This document shows, one piece after another, positions 16,953 through 26,485 of a DNA stretch of 64,000 nt. The stretch is from positions 1-64,000 of the forward strand of contig JBHPCZ010000001.1 in assembly GCA_042573625.1 (NCBI GenBank). Reading direction: 5' to 3'. The notes beneath the pieces are model-generated. The model made no database searches. It had not been told where the DNA came from and saw only the letters and a program-made list of their open reading frames with translations. The first letter of the stretch is position 1, and the number at the start of each line of letters is the position of its first letter. A program made the translations under genes and the position numbers. This stretch comes from JBHPCZ01 sp042573625. GTDB lineage: Bacteria > Desulfobacterota > Desulfobacteria > Desulfobacterales > UBA11574.

Positions 16953-19373
16953 ATGAAGGTCAGTTTAAGCTGGTTAAGCGAATATGTTGATATTGAAATA
17001 AAAGCAAACGACCTGGCAGACGCCCTTACTATGGCCGGTCTTGAAGTTGAAACTGTTTCAGACCGCTATGATTACCTTAATCGTGTTGTTGTCGGTCGAG
17101 TTGCCGAAATTCGCCCGCATCCCAAAAATGACGCGCTGAAGCTATGCCGGGTAGAAACCGGTGGCAGCACGATCTCAGTCGTCTGCGGTGCGCCCAATAC
17201 AAAAGAAGACATGCTTGCACCATGTGCCTTTCCCGGCACGGTGTTGCCAAACGGAACCGTCCTCGAAAAAAGTCTGATTCGAGAAGAAGTGTCGGAAGGG
17301 ATGCTTTGCAGCGAAATCGAATTGGGGTTGGGTACCGGAAGTGACGGTATCATGGAACTCGGTCGGAATCTTTCAATCGGTGATCCGCTGAATCAAGCCC
17401 TTAATTTATCTGACACAGTATTCGAAATCGATTTGACGCCGAACAGACCGGATTGCCTCAGTGTTATTGGAATTGCTCGCGAAATAGCGGCAATTCAACA
17501 AACAAAGATTAAATACCCTGAGATTCACCTGCCGGAATCATCTGATGACATATCCGAATATACCTCTGTTACAATAAACGACCCTGAATTATGCCCAAGA
17601 TATGCCGCCAGTCTTATTTTTGACATCACTGTCGGGCCGTCTCCTTATTGGCTTCAGGACCGTTTAATTTCAGTAGGTTTAAAACCGATCAACAATATTG
17701 TTGATATTACCAACTTTGTAATGATGGAAACCGGTCAGCCGCTCCACGCCTTTGACCTTGACCACCTTGCCGAGAACCGGATCATCGTACGCACAGCCGG
17801 TAAGGGAGAAGCTTTTATTACACTGGACGGGAAAGAACGCCGCCTTGACCCGGAAATGCTGATGATCTGCGATGGTAAAAAACCTGTCGCTATCGGGGGC
17901 GTTATGGGCGGGCTCAACTCGGAAGTTGAAAATTCTACGACAAAAATTCTTCTCGAGAGCGCATATTTCAACCCGGTCAGCATTAGAAAGACTTCAAAAA
18001 AATTAGGGTTAAATACAGACGCTTCGCACCGTTTTGAGCGCGGCGTCGATCCCGGCGGTACCCTTCGGGCATTACACCGGGCAACACAGCTCATTGCTGA
18101 AATCGGCAACGGCAAAATGGTTAAGGGCGTGATCGACGAATATCCGAACCCTGCCTCGGGAAAGACGATCATTCTTAGCGCCAAAGCCTTAAATCACCAC
18201 CTGGGTACTCGCCTAAATTTGGCTGAAATCAATAACCATTTAAAATCGATTGAATTTGAAGTTAAAAAAATCGATGATGACAAACTCCAGGTTGTTCCTC
18301 CGTCATGCAGGGTCGATATCAGCAGGTTTGAAGACCTTTCAGAGGAAATTGCGCGTCTGTATGGCTATAACAATATCGAAACCACCTTTCCATCGATACC
18401 GGCTGAATCCAGACAGGCTTCAGAGAAGATTGTCTCAAGAGACCTTGCCAAACGATTGATGATCGGATTGGGGTTTAACGAAGCAATCAATTACAGTTTT
18501 ATCAGCAAATTGTCTGGTGATCGGCTTGAACTGGAACCGGATGATCCCAAAAGAAACACTGTGGACATTTTAAATCCGTTGTCTGAAGACCAGTCTGTGT
18601 TGAGAACATCTTTGATACCCGGGCTGCTCGAAACAATGCATTACAATCTTTCGATGCAGAATAACAATGTCAAGCTGTTTGAGATCGGCAATGTCTTTTT
18701 TAACACCGGCCAGAAAGATGCTCAGCCTGATGAGGTTGAAATGTTTGCAGGACTCTGGACAGGGCATAGGGTCGACGCTGCCTGGTTTTCCAAGGAGATC
18801 CATTGTGATTTTTATGACTTAAAAGGCGTTGTTGAAGAGCTTTTAAGAAATTTGGGCGGCATTACCGCCACATTTGCCCGAATACCGCCGGAATCCTGTT
18901 TTATCACAAGACCCGGATCCACGGCCCAGATTATTGTTGAAAACGAATGGGCGGGACTCATCGGAGAAGTACATCCAGCATTAATTCGGAATTACAATCT
19001 GAAACAGAAGACGTTTATTTTTGAACTCAATTTCGATCAGTTGATCGCCCATATTCAAGACCCTAAATCCACACAACCTCTCCCGAAATTTCCACCGACA
19101 TCAAGGGATGTCACACTGATTGTCGATACGGACATTGAAGCGTATAATATTCTGAAAAGCGTTGAAAATCTCAATGAAGAACTGATTGAAGATATTCATC
19201 TCTTTGCTGTTTTTCAGGGTGACCCGGTTCCTGTGGGGAAAAAAAGTATTTCATTCAGAATAACCTACAGGTCTTCGACTGAAACTCTGGAAGATAACAC
19301 AGTCAATCACCTTCACATGCAAATCGCTGACAAGGTTGTGAAAAAATTTAATGCAACACTACCGAGTCTATAA
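16953..19373 (+). CDS. pheT: Phenylalanyl-tRNA synthetase beta subunit
   Basis: The 806-residue beta subunit contributes tRNA binding and editing. Domains in order: the tRNA-binding OB domain (about 40-150, GRVAEIRPHPKNDALKLCRVETG), B3/B4 editing region (about 210-390, with LKPINNIVDITNFVMMETGQPLHAFD), B5 (about 405-475), the inactive synthetase core and a C-terminal ferredoxin-fold anticodon-binding domain (FPPTSRDVTLIVD onward). It starts with ATG two bases after pheS. The length is usual for the family. Confidence 0.96.
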   Translation: MKVSLSWLSEYVDIEIKANDLADALTMAGLEVETVSDRYDYLNRVVVGRVAEIRPHPKNDALKLCRVETGGSTISVVCGAPNTKEDMLAPCAFPGTVLPNGTVLEKSLIREEVSEGMLCSEIELGLGTGSDGIMELGRNLSIGDPLNQALNLSDTVFEIDLTPNRPDCLSVIGIAREIAAIQQTKIKYPEIHLPESSDDISEYTSVTINDPELCPRYAASLIFDITVGPSPYWLQDRLISVGLKPINNIVDITNFVMMETGQPLHAFDLDHLAENRIIVRTAGKGEAFITLDGKERRLDPEMLMICDGKKPVAIGGVMGGLNSEVENSTTKILLESAYFNPVSIRKTSKKLGLNTDASHRFERGVDPGGTLRALHRATQLIAEIGNGKMVKGVIDEYPNPASGKTIILSAKALNHHLGTRLNLAEINNHLKSIEFEVKKIDDDKLQVVPPSCRVDISRFEDLSEEIARLYGYNNIETTFPSIPAESRQASEKIVSRDLAKRLMIGLGFNEAINYSFISKLSGDRLELEPDDPKRNTVDILNPLSEDQSVLRTSLIPGLLETMHYNLSMQNNNVKLFEIGNVFFNTGQKDAQPDEVEMFAGLWTGHRVDAAWFSKEIHCDFYDLKGVVEELLRNLGGITATFARIPPESCFITRPGSTAQIIVENEWAGLIGEVHPALIRNYNLKQKTFIFELNFDQLIAHIQDPKSTQPLPKFPPTSRDVTLIVDTDIEAYNILKSVENLNEELIEDIHLFAVFQGDPVPVGKKSISFRITYRSSTETLEDNTVNHLHMQIADKVVKKFNATLPSL

Positions 19374-19398
19374 CCTCTGTTAAGCTATCCTTGCTAAA

Positions 19399-19749
19399 AT
19401 GCATAGCAACACGTTTTATCAAAAAGATTTACCGGACAAACTGTACTTCAAAATTGGAGAGGTCAGTTCAATTGCAGAGCTTCCCTCATACGTCCTCAGG
19501 TTTTGGGAAACAGAGTTTAAACGGATCAAACCCAAGCGGACCTCCTCGGGCCAGAGACTTTACAGAAAAAGAGACGTTGAACTGATCCTGAAGATTAAAC
19601 ATCTCCTTTATGAAAAAAAATATACGATCCAAGGTGCAAAACAACATTTAAAATCCAAAACCACTGAAATTAAAAAAGAATATCCAACCCGAACACTTGA
19701 AGAAATCCGTCTGGAATTGGAAAAGATTCGAGACCTTCTGGATCCGTAG
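19399..19749 (+). CDS. MerR-family transcriptional regulator
   Basis: The 116-residue protein has a MerR-type winged helix at about 17-85: YFKIGEVSSIAELPSYVLRFWE, TSSGQRLYRKRDVELILKIK and a short basic helix KYTIQGAKQHLK. The rest is a coiled coil ending EEIRLELEKIRDLLD. No effector-binding domain is present. MerR genes of this small type directly downstream of pheT are common in deltaproteobacterial-type genomes; the target is unknown. Confidence 0.88.
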   Translation: MHSNTFYQKDLPDKLYFKIGEVSSIAELPSYVLRFWETEFKRIKPKRTSSGQRLYRKRDVELILKIKHLLYEKKYTIQGAKQHLKSKTTEIKKEYPTRTLEEIRLELEKIRDLLDP

Positions 19750-19787
19750 ACACCCTTTTGAATGATAATTTTAATTGTCGAAAATGA

Positions 19788-19816
19788 TTGACAAGTTCGA
19801 TTTAGTGTCATAATTA
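19788..19816 (+). promoter_or_regulatory. Sigma-70 promoter of tRNA-Gly
   Basis: A consensus TTGACA (19788-19793) is followed after exactly 17 bases by TAATTA (19811-19816). The predicted start near 19823 is just before the mature tRNA at 19828, as expected for a strongly expressed tRNA gene. Confidence 0.7.
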
Positions 19817-19827
19817 TTATCAGGAGA

Positions 19828-19903
19828 GCGGGCATAGCTCAGTTGGTAGAGTACAAGCTTCCCAAGCTTGGTGTCGCGAGTTCGAATCTCGTTGCCCGCT
19901 CCA
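19828..19903 (+). tRNA. tRNA-Gly (anticodon CCC)
   Basis: It folds as a standard cloverleaf: acceptor GCGGGCA/TGCCCGC, D arm GCTC-AGTTGGTA-GAGT, anticodon arm CAAGC-TTCCCAA-GCTTG with anticodon CCC, a five-base variable loop and T arm GCGAG-TTCGAAT-CTCGT. Discriminator T and encoded CCA (19901-19903) are present. CCC reads the GGG glycine codon. Confidence 0.95.
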
Positions 19904-20050
19904 CGATAAATTCGCCTTTTTCGTCTAAAGGTTACTTTCGAGTGGGGATTTTATCTATGTGTGTGTGGTTTGGAGTTAATTTTTTCTTAAGGGTTGTGAA
20001 CATGATCAGATAAAGTTTCTCACTACACATAAAGAGATTTCTATTTGGAG

Positions 20051-20080
20051 AAAACGGGCGAACGCCCGTTTTTTATTTTT
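20051..20080 (+). terminator. Rho-independent terminator after tRNA-Gly
   Basis: ACGGGC-GAAC-GCCCGT, extendable by flanking A/T pairs, is followed by TTTTTTATTTTT. It should end the tRNA transcript 25 bases before the assumed rimP start, so rimP may need its own promoter or read-through. Confidence 0.85.
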
Positions 20081-20104
20081 AAAAGTTAGCATAAACGCAG
20101 ACGT

Positions 20105-20656
20105 TTGAAATCGAAAAGGAAAAAAATAAAAGCAAAAGGGCCGGAGAGCAGAACGAAGAAATACGCTTCGGAAAGTAAGGAAGTAATTATCGCCCGGGTA
20201 ATGGAATTCATTGAACCGTTATGTGAAGCCGAAGGAATGGAACTGGTTCATGTAGAGTACCAACGAGAGCGTGGTGGCAAGATACTTCGCCTGTATATCG
20301 ACAAACCCGGAGGAATTACACTGGATGATTGTGTAGATATCAACCGCCAAGCTGGAGATGTTCTTGACGTAAATCTTGAAAATACCGGCCCATACAGCCT
20401 TGAAGTTTCATCCCCCGGGTCTGATCGACCTCTGGGCAAACAAGTTGACTTCGAAAGATTCAAAGGGAAAATTGCCAAGGTCAAGACCACTCAAGCGATT
20501 GAGGGGAAAAAAAACTTCACGGGTGTTCTCCAGGGGATCTCGGGAGGAATGGTCAAACTCCTGGTCGATGACAAGACAGTGGACATCCCTTTACGGGAAA
20601 TCAGCAAGGCCCATCTTGTCAACTATCGGCCTGAACCCGACCCCGTTAAAATATAA
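20105..20656 (+). CDS. rimP: Ribosome maturation factor RimP
   Basis: RimP binds the 30S precursor and helps its final assembly. The core (from about residue 30) shows VMEFIEPLCEAEGMELVHVEY, LRLYIDKPGGITLDDCVDINRQ and the signature YSLEVSSPGSDRPL, then an Sm-like C-terminal domain. The 183-residue frame from a TTG at 20105 is about 25 residues longer than usual and the extra part is lysine-rich; the true start may be internal. It opens the classical rimP-nusA-infB operon. Confidence 0.92.
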   Translation: MKSKRKKIKAKGPESRTKKYASESKEVIIARVMEFIEPLCEAEGMELVHVEYQRERGGKILRLYIDKPGGITLDDCVDINRQAGDVLDVNLENTGPYSLEVSSPGSDRPLGKQVDFERFKGKIAKVKTTQAIEGKKNFTGVLQGISGGMVKLLVDDKTVDIPLREISKAHLVNYRPEPDPVKI

Positions 20657-20723
20657 CGGCGGGCATAAAACGTTATATATATAAAGGATCTTATAAGAAC
20701 CATCATTTGAATGGAGAGTACGG

Positions 20724-22160
20724 ATGTTTATAACAGATATAAAGCGTGTCGTTGAGCAAGTGAGCCGTGATAAGGGTATTGACGCCGAAACATTAATCAA
20801 AGCACTTGAAGAGGCTCTCAAATCGGCCGCAAGGAAAAAGTTTGGCTCCAAAATCGATATCGAAGTTAAGTATAATGAAAAAACTGGAGAAATCGAGGTC
20901 TTTCAGTTCAAGGAAGTTGTCGAAAAAATTACCGAACCTGATGTACAAATAGATCTCGAACAAGGATATAAGCTGGATCCGGAATGCGAGATCGGTGACA
21001 GCCTCGGCACAAAAATGGACACGGCAACTTTTGGCAGGATCGCTGCGCAATCGGCCAAGCAGGTCATTATCCAGAAGATGAAGGACGCAGAAAGAGATGC
21101 GGTTTATTCCAGTTTTATTAACCGAAAAGGTGAAATAATCAACGGGATTGTCCAGCGTGTAGACCGCGGCGATATTATTGTTAATCTGGGACAAACGGAA
21201 GGCCTCGTTCCCAATCGAGAGCAGGTTCCAAGAGAAACCTATCGGCGTGGAGATCGTATAAGGGCTTATATTATGGATGTACTGTATGACACGCGTGGCC
21301 CTCAGATTATACTATCAAGAACGCACCCGAACTTCCTGATCAACCTTTTTAAAACAGAAGTTCCCGAAATCAGTGAAGGCATCGTTAATATCATGGGCGC
21401 GGTTCGTGAACCAGGACTCCGGGCGAAAATCGCCGTTGCCTCAAATGACCCTGATATAGACCCTGTTGGCGCCTGTGTCGGAATGAAGGGAAGCCGTGTA
21501 CAGACTGTTGTTCAGGAACTCAAAGGTGAAAAGATAGATATCATCTCCTGGCACATTGATGCTGCAAAATTTGTATGCAACGCGTTGGCGCCTGCAGAAA
21601 TATCCAGAGTTATCATTGATGAGGAAGACAATTCGATGGAAGTTATTGTACCCGACGAATTCCTTTCAATAGCCATCGGGAAACGGGGACAGAATGTACG
21701 GCTTGCCTCGAAACTGACCAACTGGCATCTTGATGTCACCAGCGAAGCCCGCTACAGCGAAGCAATGAAAGACGGCTACAACTCATTGGTAACATTGCCC
21801 GGAGTCGGGATTAGCATGGCGGATGCATTGTTTGAGAAAGGCTTCTTCTCCGCCGATGAGATTAACAAAGCCTCCATAGAGGATCTGATTCAGATCAGGG
21901 GAATTGGCGAAGGAAAAGCCACGAGGCTGATTGAAGCTGCCAGCAAAAGCCTTGAAGAGGCCGATGAAATCGATGAAACGACAAAAGAAGGTGCATCTGA
22001 CGACTCAGATGCCGGTGATGACCATTCTGTTTCTGATGAATTATCCACTCCTGATATTCAAGAAGCGGAGGAAAAAGATACGGAGCATGATGAAGATAAA
22101 ACCGAAGAGGCCTCATCACCGGATCCTTTACCACTGGATGACGGAGAAATATTAGAATAG
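20724..22160 (+). CDS. nusA: Transcription termination/antitermination factor NusA
   Basis: NusA binds RNA polymerase and nascent RNA to modulate pausing and termination. The 478 residues comprise the N-terminal domain (about 1-130), S1 domain (NGIVQRVDRGDIIVNLGQTEGLVP), KH1 and KH2 (VGACVGMKGSRVQTVVQELKGEKIDII and SIAIGKRGQNVRLASKLTNW) and one helix-hairpin-helix region (TLPGVGISMADALFEKGF, IRGIGEGKATRLIEA). It ends in an acidic tail of about 60 residues. GGAGAG precedes the ATG. Confidence 0.97.
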   Translation: MFITDIKRVVEQVSRDKGIDAETLIKALEEALKSAARKKFGSKIDIEVKYNEKTGEIEVFQFKEVVEKITEPDVQIDLEQGYKLDPECEIGDSLGTKMDTATFGRIAAQSAKQVIIQKMKDAERDAVYSSFINRKGEIINGIVQRVDRGDIIVNLGQTEGLVPNREQVPRETYRRGDRIRAYIMDVLYDTRGPQIILSRTHPNFLINLFKTEVPEISEGIVNIMGAVREPGLRAKIAVASNDPDIDPVGACVGMKGSRVQTVVQELKGEKIDIISWHIDAAKFVCNALAPAEISRVIIDEEDNSMEVIVPDEFLSIAIGKRGQNVRLASKLTNWHLDVTSEARYSEAMKDGYNSLVTLPGVGISMADALFEKGFFSADEINKASIEDLIQIRGIGEGKATRLIEAASKSLEEADEIDETTKEGASDDSDAGDDHSVSDELSTPDIQEAEEKDTEHDEDKTEEASSPDPLPLDDGEILE

Positions 22161-22231
22161 ATAGCGTTATCTTGCACATAGGGTTTCGGAAAACCGATAG
22201 TCCGATCAAAACAAGAAATTAAGGGGGATGG

Positions 22232-24751
22232 ATGGCAAAGATCAGGATATATGAACTTGCCAGGGATCTTAACATGACAAACAAGACACTGCTTGAAAAG
22301 CTAAGGGATTTGGACATTTCTGCCAAAACCCATATGAGTTCTCTGGATGAAGCAGCAGCAGCCCGGGTTAAAGAGAATCTCTTCGGCACGCCGGAAAAAG
22401 AGATTGAGGTAACGCGGATAAAACCGACGATTATTCGAAAACGCAGAAAAAAAATAAAAGAAGCGCCGGCCCGCAGCCTGCCGACCCCCCCTGAAAAAGT
22501 GGAGCAAAAACCCCCACAACCCGACATGGCAGAACCCGAGCCGTCTGCTGTTACAAAGCCATTAAAACTCAAACCGGCTAAACCGAAAAAAGAAATAAAG
22601 AAAGTTAAAAAACAGGCACCGGCAAAAATTATACAACTTCCGAAGACGCCCCCTCCTGAGGAGAAGAAACCCGAGCCCCAAAAAGCCCGGGTTAAAAAAC
22701 CGAAAAAAATTATTGCCAAAACACTGCCGAAGGATCCAACTCAACCGAAAGTCGGAGATCCGCGCGAAGATTTGACCGCAAAAGATAAAAAGAAGCGGAA
22801 ATGGGCAAAGCAGCCGGATGACATAGCGAAGGATAGAAAATTTTTCAAAAAGAAAATTTCTTTTCGGAGAAAAGAGGTTGTTGAAGGAGCCGCACTCTAC
22901 TCCAAAAAACACCGGGGTCGAAAGGGGCTAAAGGCCGCTAAAGCCAAAACAACAGCCCTCAGCCAAAAAACTCAGATTACAACAGCCAAAGCCATTAAGC
23001 GTAGAATCAAAATCGATGATACCATCGTCCTTTCTGATCTGGCAAAACGTATGGGGATAAAAGCCAGTGAAATGATCAAGAAACTAATGGATCTGGGTGT
23101 AATGGCAACCGTGAATCAGACCATCGATTTTGATACTGCGGTTCTTGTTGCCGCTGAATTTGATTATGACCTTGAAAAAGCTTCTTTTGAAGAAGAAACT
23201 GTCTTAAAACCGGAAAAGGATGATCCAAAAAAGTTGACCCTAAGGCCTCCGGTCATCACGATTATGGGGCATGTGGATCATGGAAAAACAACACTTCTCG
23301 ACGTTATACGTAAAACCAAGATAACAGAAAATGAAGCAGGGGGAATTACGCAACATATCGGCGCTTATCATGTTAACACAGATAAAGGCCCCATCGTCTT
23401 TCTCGACACCCCCGGGCATGAGGCGTTTACTGCAATGCGTTCCCGCGGTGCCAAGGTTACAGATCTGGTGGTCCTGGTTGTTGCCGCAGACGACGGCGTC
23501 ATGCCGCAGACCATAGAAGCCATCAATCACTCCAAGGCTGCAGAAGTGCCGATCATTGTTGCGGTAAACAAGATTGACAAACCCAATGCAGAACCTGAAC
23601 GTGTTAAAAGAGAACTTGCCGAAGTCGGACTGACACCTGAGGATTGGGGGGGGGATACCGTTTTTCTTGAAATTTCGGCTAAAATGAACCAGGGAATTGA
23701 CGACCTGCTTGAAATGATACTCCTCCAGGCTGAAATAATGGACCTCAAGGCCAACGCGGACAAACTCGCTATGGGTCGAGTCGTTGAAGCAAAATTAGAC
23801 TCCGGCAGAGGTCCGATCGCCACCGTACTGGTGGAGGAGGGAACCATTCATACAGGAGACCCGGTCGTGTGTGGTATCCACTACGGTAAAGTGCGCGCTT
23901 TGTTAAATGACAGAAGGGTTAAGGTAGAATCAGCAGGGCCATCCATGCCGGTGGAAGTTATCGGTCTTTCGGGTGTGCCCGACGCCGGAGATGAGCTGAT
24001 TGCACTTTCCGATGAAAAGAATGCCAAACAGGTCAGTATGCATCGGATTCAGAAACAGCGATCTAAAGAACTGGCCAAAACCAGCAAATTAAGCCTTGAA
24101 AAACTTTATGAACAGATGCAGAAAGGCGAGGTTAAAGATCTTAACCTTATATTAAAGGCAGATGTTCACGGATCTATCGGAGCGATTAGAGATTCTCTGG
24201 TAAAGCTTTCCAACGATGAAGTCAAAATCAATGTAATCCATTCAGCTACCGGAACCATAACCGAATCCGATGTATCTCTGGCCGCAGTTTCCGATGCGAT
24301 AATTATCGGTTTTAACGTCCGCCCCGGTTCAAAGGTTCAAAGCATTGCAAATGAAGAAAATGTGGATATTCGTTTTTACAATATTATTTATAAAGTTATC
24401 ACGGATGTCAAAAATGCCATTGCTGGCATGATGTCATCGACTTTTGAGGAACGAACGCTGGGAATGGCCGAGGTTCGCGAAGTGTTTCACGTTCCCAAAA
24501 TCGGCGCCATTGCCGGCTGCTATGTGACCGATGGAAAGATAGAGAGAGGGCAGTTGGTCCGCCTCATCAGGGATGGGGTTGTTTTATATGATGGAAAGAT
24601 TTCTTCCCTCAGGCGATTCAAAGACGACGCTAAAGAAGTACAAAGCGGTTATGAATGCGGAATCGGTATCGAGAATTATAACGACATAAAGGTTGGCGAT
24701 TCATTAGAGTGCTACTACCTGGAGGAAATCAGACCTGAACTCGAAGCGTAA
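22232..24751 (+). CDS. infB: Translation initiation factor IF-2
   Basis: IF-2 is the GTPase that brings fMet-tRNA to the 30S subunit and drives subunit joining. The 839 residues start with an IF2_N helix (RIYELARDLNMTNKTLLEKL), a long Lys/Pro-rich linker (about 60-250) and a second IF2_N (VLSDLAKRMGIKASEMIKKL). The G domain follows, with GHVDHGKTT, DTPGHEAF and NKIDKP, and then the C-terminal domains. AAGGGGG lies before the ATG. It is third in the rimP-nusA-infB operon. Confidence 0.97.
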   Translation: MAKIRIYELARDLNMTNKTLLEKLRDLDISAKTHMSSLDEAAAARVKENLFGTPEKEIEVTRIKPTIIRKRRKKIKEAPARSLPTPPEKVEQKPPQPDMAEPEPSAVTKPLKLKPAKPKKEIKKVKKQAPAKIIQLPKTPPPEEKKPEPQKARVKKPKKIIAKTLPKDPTQPKVGDPREDLTAKDKKKRKWAKQPDDIAKDRKFFKKKISFRRKEVVEGAALYSKKHRGRKGLKAAKAKTTALSQKTQITTAKAIKRRIKIDDTIVLSDLAKRMGIKASEMIKKLMDLGVMATVNQTIDFDTAVLVAAEFDYDLEKASFEEETVLKPEKDDPKKLTLRPPVITIMGHVDHGKTTLLDVIRKTKITENEAGGITQHIGAYHVNTDKGPIVFLDTPGHEAFTAMRSRGAKVTDLVVLVVAADDGVMPQTIEAINHSKAAEVPIIVAVNKIDKPNAEPERVKRELAEVGLTPEDWGGDTVFLEISAKMNQGIDDLLEMILLQAEIMDLKANADKLAMGRVVEAKLDSGRGPIATVLVEEGTIHTGDPVVCGIHYGKVRALLNDRRVKVESAGPSMPVEVIGLSGVPDAGDELIALSDEKNAKQVSMHRIQKQRSKELAKTSKLSLEKLYEQMQKGEVKDLNLILKADVHGSIGAIRDSLVKLSNDEVKINVIHSATGTITESDVSLAAVSDAIIIGFNVRPGSKVQSIANEENVDIRFYNIIYKVITDVKNAIAGMMSSTFEERTLGMAEVREVFHVPKIGAIAGCYVTDGKIERGQLVRLIRDGVVLYDGKISSLRRFKDDAKEVQSGYECGIGIENYNDIKVGDSLECYYLEEIRPELEA

Positions 24752-24859
24752 TAGTGATATTCATCTTTCGATTCGTTAGAATATACCCCTTCAGAGGACC
24801 AACAGTGTGGGGCCGTTGACCCGCCGCTTTCTTTCACATTCGATATTTACACATAAGGC

Positions 24860-25159
24860 GTGGAAACAATCATGGTTGTTGGTTTAGGGGTTATCACATT
24901 CAGGCTGCATGACAGCCGATCATTAAAAGGAAAAAGAAAGGTCGTAAAATCGATCATCATGCAGTTGCGCAATAATTTTAATATATCGGTTTCAGAGGTC
25001 GGATCAAATGACGTGTATCAGCGTGCGGAGATCGGCTTTGCACTGGTCGGTAACAACAAAAGGGTCATTAACGCCAAGATAGATAAAGTTTTCAACCTCA
25101 CCGACGAGTTGGGATTGGCCGAGATCGTTGATAGTGAAATGGAGATTATTAATATATAA
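24860..25159 (+). CDS. DUF503 (YlxP-like) protein
   Basis: The 99-residue protein matches the DUF503 family usually encoded between infB and rbfA: GLGVITFRLHDSRSLKGKRKVVKSI, then NISVSEVGSNDVYQRAEIGFALVGN. The family has a small ferredoxin-like fold and is suspected of acting in ribosome maturation; its function is not established. The frame begins at a GTG (24860), but the ATG at 24872 fits the usual MVVG N-terminus better. Confidence 0.88.
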   Translation: METIMVVGLGVITFRLHDSRSLKGKRKVVKSIIMQLRNNFNISVSEVGSNDVYQRAEIGFALVGNNKRVINAKIDKVFNLTDELGLAEIVDSEMEIINI

Positions 25160-25161
25160 CT

Positions 25162-25500
25162 ATGAAACCCTATCCGCGATCAGAAAGAGTCAGTGGTCAC
25201 ATCCAGAAAGTTTTGTCAGAGGTTTTACAAAAAAATGTTAAAGACCCTCGTCTGGAAATGATCGTCATCACAGGCGTAAAGATGTCCCGGGACCTAAGAG
25301 TGGCGCGGATTTACTATACAACATCCACGGGTGGAAAAAACACAGCGGAAGTAACTGAAGGATTCAAGAGTGCGCTGGGGTATGTAAAACGACAGCTTTC
25401 CCGTGAACTCGGTTTACGGTATATGCCTGACCTTAAATTTCTGTATGACGAATCTTTTGACTACGGGTCACACATAGAAGAAATTCTAAAGACCATATAA
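25162..25500 (+). CDS. rbfA: Ribosome-binding factor A
   Basis: RbfA is a 30S maturation factor needed for 16S rRNA 5'-end processing and cold growth. The 112 residues show a KH-like fold with YPRSERVSGHIQKVLSEVLQ, VKDPRLEMIVITGVKMSRDLRVARIYYT and LGLRYMPDLKFLYDESFDYGSHIEEIL. The gene starts two bases after the DUF503 gene, so coupling is likely; no separate ribosome-binding site is seen. Confidence 0.95.
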   Translation: MKPYPRSERVSGHIQKVLSEVLQKNVKDPRLEMIVITGVKMSRDLRVARIYYTTSTGGKNTAEVTEGFKSALGYVKRQLSRELGLRYMPDLKFLYDESFDYGSHIEEILKTI

Positions 25501-25507
25501 ACGTATA

Positions 25508-26476
25508 ATGAATCAAATAATACAACACTTGAAAAGCAGAAATCATTTTCTACTTGTTACCCACACCGGTCCAGACGGCGATGCAATTGGATCTTTGATC
25601 GCTATGGGACTTGCTCTCGATACATTGAATAAACAGACAACCTTATACAATGAGAGTCCCATTCCGGCTGTGTATCGGTTTCTGCCCTCGGTCAATCGTG
25701 TAGTGTCTCACATCGATAAAGAAGATTATGAGGCTGCCATTATTCTTGATTGCGGCGAGTTGGAACGAGTAGGAGAGGCTGCTGCGGACATCAGCCGGAT
25801 ACCGATCATTATCAACATTGACCACCATATCACCAATACCCGTTTTGGCGATTACCAGCTCATCGATACATCTGCATGCGCCACCGCGGAAATCGTTTAC
25901 CACGTGATAAAAGAAATGAATGTGCCGATTGACAAAGCCATTGCCACCTCTATTTATACGGGTATTTTAACGGATACAGGCTCGTTTCGTTTTTCTAACA
26001 CGAACAGGGCCGCTTTTGCCATTTGTGAAGAAATGGTGAACCTGGGTATTGATCCCTACACCATCGCTCAACATGTTTACGGCGCCTACTCCCTGGGCCG
26101 CATAAAGCTTCTTAATCTGGCCCTTGACTCCATTGAAATATCCGATAACGGCAAGCTGTCGATAATGACCGTCACTCAGAACATGCTTAAAAAAACAAAT
26201 ACCCGGCCCGAAGACGTTGACGGACTTATTCATTACGCAAGGGCTATAAAGGATGTCAAAGTCGCCGCACTTGTACAAGAACACAGCAACGACAAAGGGC
26301 AATCAAATGGTTGTTGCAACTTTAATGTGAGCCTTCGTTCTGACGGAACGGTGGATGTGGCAGAAATCGCCGCCGCTTATGGCGGAGGCGGCCATTTCAG
26401 TGCTGCGGGCTTTAAAACAAATTCGGCATTACCTGAAATAAAATCTAAAATTGTCAATTTAGCTGAAAAAATCTAA
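25508..26476 (+). CDS. nrnA: DHH/DHHA1 phosphoesterase, NrnA-like (nanoRNase/pAp phosphatase)
   Basis: It is predicted to degrade very short RNAs and 3'-phosphoadenosine 5'-phosphate. The 322 residues have the DHH motifs THTGPDGDAIGS, ILDCGELERVG, IINIDHHITNTRFGDY and TGILTDTGSFRFSNT, and a C-terminal DHHA1 domain with SLRSDGTVDVAEIAAAYGGGGH. pAp removal would matter in a sulfur-metabolising cell. The position between rbfA and truB is conserved in many genomes. Confidence 0.92.
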   Translation: MNQIIQHLKSRNHFLLVTHTGPDGDAIGSLIAMGLALDTLNKQTTLYNESPIPAVYRFLPSVNRVVSHIDKEDYEAAIILDCGELERVGEAAADISRIPIIINIDHHITNTRFGDYQLIDTSACATAEIVYHVIKEMNVPIDKAIATSIYTGILTDTGSFRFSNTNRAAFAICEEMVNLGIDPYTIAQHVYGAYSLGRIKLLNLALDSIEISDNGKLSIMTVTQNMLKKTNTRPEDVDGLIHYARAIKDVKVAALVQEHSNDKGQSNGCCNFNVSLRSDGTVDVAEIAAAYGGGGHFSAAGFKTNSALPEIKSKIVNLAEKI

Positions 26477-26485
26477 CAACAAAAT